64,000 nt of DNA, taken from assembly GCA_035048485.1 (NCBI GenBank), contig CM068589.1, forward strand, positions 5,194,229-5,258,228, given 5' to 3'. Positions 57,026-64,000 of this stretch are shown piece by piece; the stretch's first letter is position 1, and every line of letters starts with the position of its first letter. Under the pieces are notes generated by a model. The model worked only from the letters and a program-made list of their open reading frames with translations, had not been told where the DNA came from and did no database searches. Both the position numbers and the translations under genes were made by a program. The stretch comes from Pteria penguin. Lineage: Eukaryota > Mollusca > Bivalvia > Pterioida > Pteriidae.

Positions 57026-57716
57026 CGGTTGATATGGAATAAAATCTTCACATGTAAGTTCTACGTAATTTATTTTTCATGCATTCAATCTAAAATTCTG
57101 TCTTTATCCATGCTATCATCCATTACATCCGCATTAAATTTTGTAGGCGATTTGAAAACTTTCTCGGCTGCCAATTTTTATGCCGTCTTGGGAACTTTCC
57201 CAGATATGTGAAAGACCATGTGATATATACACATGCTACTTCCCTAATAAGGACAAAATGAGGCGTGGCTTCAGAAATTTTAGCGGGAAAATTCACAACT
57301 GCGCAAAAACAAGCAAGTAATTGCCATTAACATAAAGCTATTTGGCTTTGTGACCAACATCTTGATCATTTAATGCTATTCCGATTACAACTTAAACTTT
57401 TTAAAAAGCTATGCTTGTTTAAGATAGACTGGAGTTACCTGCTCTTGCTTGCTATCGCTGCGCGAAGAGACAAGTGACCACCGCCATTTTGTAAAGGCTA
57501 TTCCCTGTCCAGCAAGTGTTATTTATAGCACAGACGGTAAGGGCAGATAAGAAGCTGTACACACTGCGTGTAGTTATTTTTAAAATTCGTCTGCAGTAGC
57601 ATACACAGCATAGGTATACAGTACCTGATGTAATTTACGAGAGGCCCGTGATGTTTAGCCTTGAGGATGTAATGAATTTTGTCGATATTTGTTGATTCTG
57701 GGTTAAATGAATGAAA

Positions 57717-57749
57717 CAGAGACATATATACACTGTATATATGTCTCTG
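57717..57749. repeat. Perfect 16-bp-arm palindrome
   Basis: CAGAGACATATATACA and its exact reverse complement are separated by one base (57733). Flanked on both sides by AATGAAAC. Confidence 0.9.
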
Positions 57750-58114
57750 AATGAAACAATGCGAAATCCAGTGAAATAAAAATGACCGATAACGCGTCAC
57801 TTGAACCTAGGTGAGCCTCATTATGAATTAGTGGTCACCTGTCTAGATATCTTCGTGATACGCATTGCCAGTCTATATTTAGGATTCTATGAAATATTTT
57901 ATTTGTTCATTTTTAGACTGAAATTTATATCTACAGATATTATTATTATATTACTTATATTATTATATATATCTCGAAGATCGCACGATCGATTTCCATA
58001 TTGGCGCTTAATGTCAAATGGCCTTGATCGCGTGTTACAAGCGTTCTACTACGAGTTCTCCAAATAAGGCAATATGTCACGTGGTCTAACCCGTATTTGG
58101 AAAAATTCCCATGA

Positions 58115-58215
58115 AGTGCGATTGTAATTCATAATCGGCTTGCGTCATTACGGCGAATGAATATTTTAACACACACAATAAGCGACAGAATAATACGTGT
58201 TTTAGGGCAATATAT
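58115..58215 (+). repeat. Right arm of an imperfect inverted duplication
   Basis: GAAGTGCGATTGTAATTCAT, CGGCTTGCGTCATTACGGCG and CACACAATAAGCGACAGAAT match the reverse of the left arm, with about 22 bp missing. The exon-like frame is broken here (LRHYGE then stop; THTISDRI in another frame). Confidence 0.6.
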
Positions 58216-60180
58216 TCATAATTTAAGTTAAGCAGACCTATGCTTTAACCTATTTCTGTGCAATGAAATTTCAATAACAAGGATAACAAAGCCGGTTTTG
58301 CAAGAACTTTTACTATGTTTAGTACTTTAAAGAAGGTACTACTTTGTTACGTGGATTAAAAAGGCGGTGTAGAGGTAAAATTTTTACGATCGCTAGAAGA
58401 CTGTCGAGCAAATGCTCGACGCTTTAATAAAAATTAAAAGTTCCATTTTCATGGCATGACATTTATACATATTCTGAAGAAAGATTATATTCATATAATC
58501 AATATGGTGAAAGACAAACAGGAATTAATCATGTGTTAATGTTCAATATCACAAAAAGTCTTTATGAAAACAGGATCAGAAAATATAACAATGTATGGAA
58601 GCACATAGAGGGCATAAATATCACAGCATGGAAGCTTATAGATAACATACAATGCCTCAAAACCACATAGCCAATAATATTTCTAAATCATTACAGTTAT
58701 GAATCTGTTTAGAAGATCTGAACTAGATGGTTGGTGAAACACTGATGCCCTTGACATCAATATCAAAAAATATATGATCATGAAAATTTACATATTTATA
58801 CCCATTGAAAGGTCTTGTCACAAGTACTACACTGCTACATAAAGTATTAAGGCTCTTTCTCCAGCCATTTACAAGTTAAAGTTGTAGTGATACACTAGAA
58901 AAATAAATATATATGCACTTTTGGAGCATAGAAAGTTTACTCTAACTCATGTCAGTAACAGTAGTAGTAGCATACTGAGAAGACGGTGAAAACGTTCAGA
59001 CTTACACACAGGGATGGCATTAAGGACTAGAATATATATATAATAACATAACAGATTTAAAAAACCAATTTAAAAATTTCTGAAAGGCTTAAAATATTGT
59101 TATGCAGTTGCCATTAGACAGTTAAAAATAGATTTAAAAAGTTAACATTTTATGATCTTGTTTAAAAGTTTAAGAATTTTTGGAAAAAAAGAAAACACCA
59201 ATAATTTGGTATTTGTATCTTATATGTAACTACAACAATATCTAAAATTATATTTGAAGATACTTAAAACTGGAATGCTTTAAAACCATTATAATTATTA
59301 AAATACGTACCATTAGGGAAAAAATAGCAAATCTTAATATTTGTATATATAAATGGCTTACTATTCAATATAATCAATTGTGTTATATAACATTTTGAAT
59401 CAAAATAAATTTTTACAAGTAATTCACAAAAGCAAACATTTATATCCCCTGATTATAACCAAATTACAAAATGCATATGAACAAAGTAAATCATAATCAA
59501 TGGACCATTCAAAAGACTAGTGTGTTCGTACAGTTTTAGATTCTAAATTTAAAGGAAAACCCTCCTTATATTCCATCATATGGAGAAGGTGCAACTACAT
59601 GATAACAATTCCATTCCATTTCCAGAATTTATAGGCCACCTGGTCTTTACTTAGTGGTTTTCAGGAAATTAAAATCTTCACAATTTACGAAAAACCTTTA
59701 GAAGAGAAATTGCCTAGTGTTAAATAAATTCTTAATTCTAGTATAATGAAAAAAAAAATCAATAGCATCACACATGGAATCAAGTGACAGCTCAGGTGTT
59801 TTGGAGAAAATGAACAAAACACAGAGGAAAAATTACACAAAACAAAGTGAAAATTCAGGTATAAATTTACCTGTGCTAGGTTCACATCTCTGAATGATAT
59901 CACAGTGTTTTGGGTAATTTCTACATTTACACATGGTGAAAAGCCAATGTGTTTTATGTAAAATTTAAAAACACCTGGACTGCACTGTGACAGCATTGTC
60001 ATGTCAGAGAGAATGATAATGCCAATAACTATTGTCTTAACTGTTTTCAATCTATCTTAATATCTTCTAATATTTGAAAAATAGATTGGATTTCCTAAAC
60101 ATGGACATTTCCCAGCATGGACAGCATTCTATCACACACCTTCCAACATACATGGTAAATCTCACACCATTTATCAACAT
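58216..60180. other. AT-rich region downstream of LIPE, no gene
   Basis: It may include LIPE 3' untranslated sequence on the minus strand. A perfect 8-bp-arm hairpin GTCGAGCA/TGCTCGAC is at 58403-58420. A fragment with AAAGGTCTTGTCACAAGT (58808) belongs to the dispersed repeat near 54.8 kb. No coding signal is seen. Confidence 0.45.
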
Positions 60181-60224
60181 GCATACCATGATGGTTGACC
60201 ATAAACGTATCAATGTGTCTGATC

Positions 60225-60500
60225 ACTATTTATCAACAATGATTAAATGACTGATCACATACTTTTCAACAAAGATGATAAAATACACTCTAATTATCAA
60301 CAATGATTAAATGACTGGTCATATACTTATCAACACAGATAATACACCACACTCTATTTATCAACAATGAATGACTGATCACATACTTATCAACACAGAT
60401 GATAAACCATACTCTACTTATCAACAATGATTAAATGGCTGGTCATATACTTATCAACACAGATGATACACCATACTCTACTTATCAACAATGAAGCAAA
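60225..60500. repeat. 64-bp minisatellite just after the LIPE stop codon
   Basis: TATCAACAATG landmarks at 60231, 60295, 60359, 60419 and 60483 (period 64, one 60). The unit includes GATTAAATGACTGATCACAT, ACTTATCAACACAGATGATA and CCATACTCTACT. It starts about 20 bp beyond the stop codon, so it is probably transcribed in the 3' UTR. Confidence 0.9.
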
Positions 60501-60519
60501 CATCCATTACTTGCTCTCA

Positions 60520-60714
60520 TCAGTGTCCCAAGACTTGACGAATTTTTCCCGCACACACATCAGCTGCTAGCTTTGCTTCTTTACTGACAGCAACAAAGTT
60601 AAGGAATCCGTGAGGTAGGTCATCAATGAGATGAAGGTCAACTGGAAGGTCAAGGCCACGAAGTCGCTTGGCAAACATAACAGCATCATCTAGGAGTGGG
60701 TCCAGGTGACAAGC
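60520..60714 (-). CDS. LIPE: LIPE terminal exon: catalytic Asp and His region
   Basis: 64 codons plus TGA. It encodes ACHLDPLLDDAVMFAKRLRG, LDLPVDLHLIDDLPHGFLNF and AADVCAGKIRQVLGH. Asp in LDPLLDD and His in DLPHGFL are the expected catalytic Asp and His of the HSL fold. The end is shorter than the vertebrate enzyme's proline-rich tail. Confidence 0.95.
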   Translation of the reverse strand, partial: ACHLDPLLDDAVMFAKRLRGLDLPVDLHLIDDLPHGFLNFVAVSKEAKLAADVCAGKIRQVLGH

Positions 60715-62674
60715 CTGAAAAAGTTTTGGAATACTTCTTTTTTATTATCTACATGGAAAACTTCATGAGTTATCCAAAAATTCTGAAAGGTGTGTTAATT
60801 TATATGACATTAACTCATACATGTATAACTTAAAAACAAATCCTGGCAGTGCATAATTCATTAAAACCCAGGGCAAATGAATTCCAAATAAAAAGCAAAA
60901 ATTCAACCACAGAACAAATGGGTTCTTTAAAAAGGAAACGAATAAAGCAAATTAAAAAATGTATAAAATTTTGTTGGAATTTGAAAATTCCTCATGCATA
61001 CAAAGTATGCATAAATATGTAATACACTGTAAGTAATCCAGTGCTGGAAAAAATCTCCAGTATTGCACTTTTTACTAAGTGTAAAACTTTTAAATATATT
61101 TTTACTAAATGGAAACAGCATTTCCAGGTGCATCAAATGCCAATATAAAGGTTGAAATAATACTAATACTTGCATTTTATTAAAATTTAGGAGTTTCTGT
61201 CATTAAGCAGGATATTTTATTTCATATCATAATTTATTATGATTACTGCTCTTATACTATATATCGTGGCAGTGCTTAATCATTTTGAATCCAATGAAAA
61301 AAATTAACTCTGACTTATTCTCAAATTTTCAGCCACCTGGCCTCCTGGCCGAAAATTTCAGAATAAGAGTTAATTTTAACCTCAGCCAATTTTGTCGGTA
61401 TTTCAGATCCATTGAATGCTACATCATAGTAATAAGGTACCTATGGTTTTGGAAGGACATGATGAGAAATACAGATTATATAACTAATGCATGTAAAACA
61501 TTTCCCAGCATCATAGGAATGTGAGTACTACTCACCACAAGATGTATCGGAGGTAATCGTCTCAACATGTCTTCAGGAGCGAGTAATGGCGACATGTACG
61601 GATTCTTCACAATAGGAAGGTGTCGGAACATTGCTATAGGACTGTACTGTATATGGCGGGGACTGCTAAGGACAGGAGAAAACTTTCCCTTACTCTGTCC
61701 CGACCTCATAGACACACTTATCTCTGGTACAGATGGACTGCGTACCACCTTTTTCACCTGATGATTACAAGACGACTCAGATTTTACACCCGTTTTGATT
61801 TTATCTTGATGCAGGTGAGTAATAGGGTTAATTAAATCTAGATTCATACTGTCTGAGCATAAAGGAGCTTTAAGGTCTTGTGTCTGATTCGATGTAGATT
61901 CACCCGAGACTGGGAATTTCATGTCACTATTTGTACAGTCCTGTTTTTCTGTCACATGACCTGACTGGAGATCTCCAGGATCTGATAGACATGTATGATG
62001 GGGTGGGGCAGATGATGCATGCTTCTCTATCCTACATGATTCACTGTCACTGTTGATCCCACTGTCAGGAAGGTCTTCAGAATTCTGACTGGTTACTGTT
62101 TGTTTAATTTCACTTTCAGACATTTGGTTATTTTCTCTTTCATTGTCTAAAGAAATGTTATGGAATTCAGTACCTTCCAATTCTTTCGGAGTTTCTAAAT
62201 CATCCTTGACTTCCTGTTTACACTTGTTCCCATTAAGATTTGACTCCATCTCTGTGGAATCAATTGTTTGATACTTGTATTCCTCTTCTAATAAATCATC
62301 TAAGCTATGACACTTTGAGGTCAAGGACATATTATTACATTTCGCAGTAAGGTCACTCTTTAACTCTGACTCTCCATTAGCTTCTGTGGTGTCCATTGCT
62401 TGATATTGATATTCCTCTTCAGTTAAATTATCTAAACTATGGCATTTTGAGGTCAAGGACATATCATTGTGTTTTGTGGCAAGATCATTTGACCATGTCC
62501 CTTGACCTTCCTTTGTAGATTGTTCATGACAAGAGGTAGAACTTTGTTCTGTAGTATCCGATGGCAAATCCTTGAAGTCATCAGCATCTAATATCACAAA
62601 GCTGTCGATATCTAACTCGGGTTGCTCAGGAGGCGTTGTTACTGAGGGAATTTTATCTGCTACTCCTGCATATG
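60520..62674 (-). CDS. LIPE: Hormone-sensitive lipase, last two coding exons
   Basis: Minus strand. Exon 62674-61536 (1139 bp) and terminal exon 60714-60520 (195 bp) are joined by a GTGAGT...TTTCAG intron in phase 0. HSL hydrolyses di- and triacylglycerols and cholesteryl esters in the cytosol and on lipid droplets. Diagnostic matches to vertebrate HSL are SAYAG at the upstream exon's beginning, SPI...LPIVKNPYMSPLLAPEDML and RLPPIHLV at its end, then ACHLDPLLDDAVMFAKRLR and DDLPHGFL in the last exon. The catalytic Ser (GDSAGG) exon is not visible before the window's end at 64000. The regulatory stretch is acidic and Ser-rich as in vertebrates but its sequence is different. Confidence 0.95.
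60715..61535 (-). other. LIPE: LIPE last intron
   Basis: GT-AG intron on the minus strand, AT-rich. At 61315-61375 lies a short inverted sequence (TCTCAAATTTTCAGCCACCT against GCCGAAAATTTCAGAATAAG), possibly a small foldback. Confidence 0.7.
61536..62674 (-). CDS. LIPE: LIPE regulatory-module exon with internal duplication
   Basis: 379 codons preceded by a split Ala codon (acceptor TTTCAG|CA). It begins AYAGVADKIPSVTTPPEQ and is then very rich in Ser, Asp, Glu and Thr. Two copies of a block lie 44 residues apart: DLATKHNDMSLTSKCHSLDN followed by LTEEEYQYQAMDTTE, and DLTAKCNNMSLTSKCHSLDD followed by LLEEEYKYQTIDSTE (62250-62486). A VKKVVRSPSVPEISVSMRSG stretch occupies the place of the PKA-phosphorylated RRSVSEAAL of vertebrates, so it is the best candidate regulatory site. 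The end LPIVKNPYMSPLLAP is strongly conserved. Confidence 0.93.
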
Positions 62675-63054
62675 CTGAAATATAGCAAATCATAGTGTTG
62701 ATAGAAGTGTTGTGTTACTTGTACTCAACACTACAATCATTTCTTTGTAACAGCCATATACACTGATAGAGGAATGCATACAAAAGATTGAACCGACCAT
62801 GAGTAAGTACACCAGCAGACCTTCTAAGTTGTTGTGATTAAGAGTTAAAGAGACCTCAGGTTAAAGTAAATTACGAGGAAGTGCTTGAGACCAGTCAGAA
62901 AACTTAAACATAAACAGAACATGAGCTGAAGTAAGCAGATTAATAATCTACTATCAACAAGTAATTCTAAAGCCACCAAGATGTTTGGGACCCAAACAAT
63001 TCTATACTGAAATAGGTATGCAAAACCAAACCCTCAAGCTCAAGATAACGCCCA
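62675..63054 (-). other. LIPE: LIPE intron, no exon seen
   Basis: Upstream (minus strand) of the regulatory exon. I find no match to the catalytic GDSAGG exon in 62675-64000, so this is taken as intron. Confidence 0.5.
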
Positions 63055-63300
63055 GGGGCCAGTTGTTTGAAAGTTTATCCACTGGTTAAGCTGACCAATG
63101 GTTAAAATTCATCTAACTATATCTTTGAAATGAGAAGGCTTTAAGTATTAATATGTGTACTGATTTGTAGCATATGAAACAAACTTTGTAAAGTAATTTA
63201 GAGTTTTATGCAGAAATGTTATAAATTAAAGTAATTGTCCATCAAACCTTAACCACTGGTTAGCTTAACAAGCGGTTAAATTTTCGAACAACTGGCCCCA
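63055..63300. mobile_element. MITE with GGGGCCAGTTGTTYGAAA ends
   Basis: About 245 bp. Left end GGGGCCAGTTGTTTGAAAGT, right end (reversed) GGGGCCAGTTGTTCGAAAAT. Sub-terminal CCACTGGTTAAGCT blocks are also inverted. GATAAC occurs on both sides close to the ends. No ORF. It lies in a LIPE intron. Confidence 0.85.
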
Positions 63301-64000
63301 GATAACATTTATAATAGGGAGCATTACATATAGGTAACAAATTGGAATATACCAGTGAATATGAAATTGTAAAAATATTTACCGGACATTCGGTCTGGTA
63401 AACTATGACAATTCACCAGACTGAAGCAATTTTTACAAGACTGAAAGCAAAATGCACATCATGATGACCTTAGAAATAAGTTTGAAACCGAAATTTATTC
63501 TGTAAAACACCAGATAATCGGTTCAGAAATTTAAGATTATTTACCAGACTGGCATCATTATAACCATACTTTTCTGACAGACCGACGACATTTCATTTTC
63601 ACTGATATACTGGGAGTGAACATGTAAAAAAATGTACACACAGAACTTGCTTTGAGCACTCTTATCAATGTAATGAACTTGGATGATACGGACACTGACG
63701 TTAACGGTCTAGTCCAGTCTAGCTGAGAGAGTATAGATGATACGGACAGTGACGTTAACGGTCTAGTCCAGTCTAGCAGAGGGAGTATAGAAACTAATTA
63801 CAATAACATTACATTTACTTTTAGATTTACTTTTTAATCCCATCATTATCCTAATCATACTAATTACCATAAAATATGGTATATATAATTATATATATTA
63901 AATAATTTCTCAAACACATTTATTTTCAAAAGTTTTCACAAGCACTCTTTCAAATTACTGTTTAAGAGGCCCCCATGCACACCACTGACTGTGTTATGTT
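63301..64000. other. LIPE intron or upstream sequence; short tandem duplication
   Basis: At about 63680-63790 a unit of about 54 bp (GATGATACGGACACTGACGT, TAACGGTCTAGTCCAGTCTA) occurs twice. No exon is recognised. Confidence 0.5.

Noticed and set aside
58403..58420. Histone-type 3' stem-loop
   Set aside because: The hairpin GTCGAGCA-AA-TGCTCGAC does not match the histone mRNA stem-loop consensus, and no histone gene is nearby.

Overview
The window is eukaryotic, AT-rich and intron-bearing. It is most likely from a bivalve mollusc. The signs are: split metazoan genes with GT-AG introns; a dispersed repeat opening with the AGCTCACCTGA...TCAAGTGAGCT hairpin, which I associate with bivalve genomes; a small secreted fibrinogen-related protein; and abundant decayed Penelope-like-type reverse transcriptase copies. 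No species can be fixed from this alone.

Three host genes can be read. (1) 1262-12004, plus strand: the last seven coding exons of a BACE-type membrane aspartyl protease (beta-secretase). They cover the second catalytic motif DSGTT, all six luminal cysteines expected in BACE, the transmembrane segment and a short cytosolic tail; the N-terminal exons lie upstream of the window. (2) 29188-39402, plus strand: a complete five-coding-exon gene for a 326-residue secreted protein with a cysteine-bearing PAN/apple-like N-terminal domain and a fibrinogen C-terminal domain (FREP). Its introns are filled with retroelement debris. (3) 60520-62674, minus strand: the last two coding exons of hormone-sensitive lipase (LIPE type), with a large regulatory exon holding a 44-residue internal duplication and the final catalytic-His exon. 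Its 5' exons lie beyond position 62674, mostly outside the window.

The rest is repeat landscape. The BACE gene is unusually rich in minisatellites: arrays with units of 49, 24, 45, 57 and 69 bp in its introns and 65 bp in its 3' region. The 69-bp array is made of copies of the intron/exon boundary of the sixth visible exon, so it holds 18 decoy partial exons ahead of the real one. The 49-bp array has a unit matching reverse-transcriptase sequence of an adjacent broken LINE and ends about 12 bp before a coding exon. From about 17 kb to 53 kb there are at least seven broken reverse transcriptase fragments in both orientations, their associated tail modules, a dispersed repeat of about 200 bp, MITEs, a DDE transposase fragment, and a near-complete Tc1/mariner element inserted into one of the dispersed repeats.

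The genes do not form an operon or obvious pathway. BACE (+) and LIPE (-) face each other at a distance with the FREP between them.
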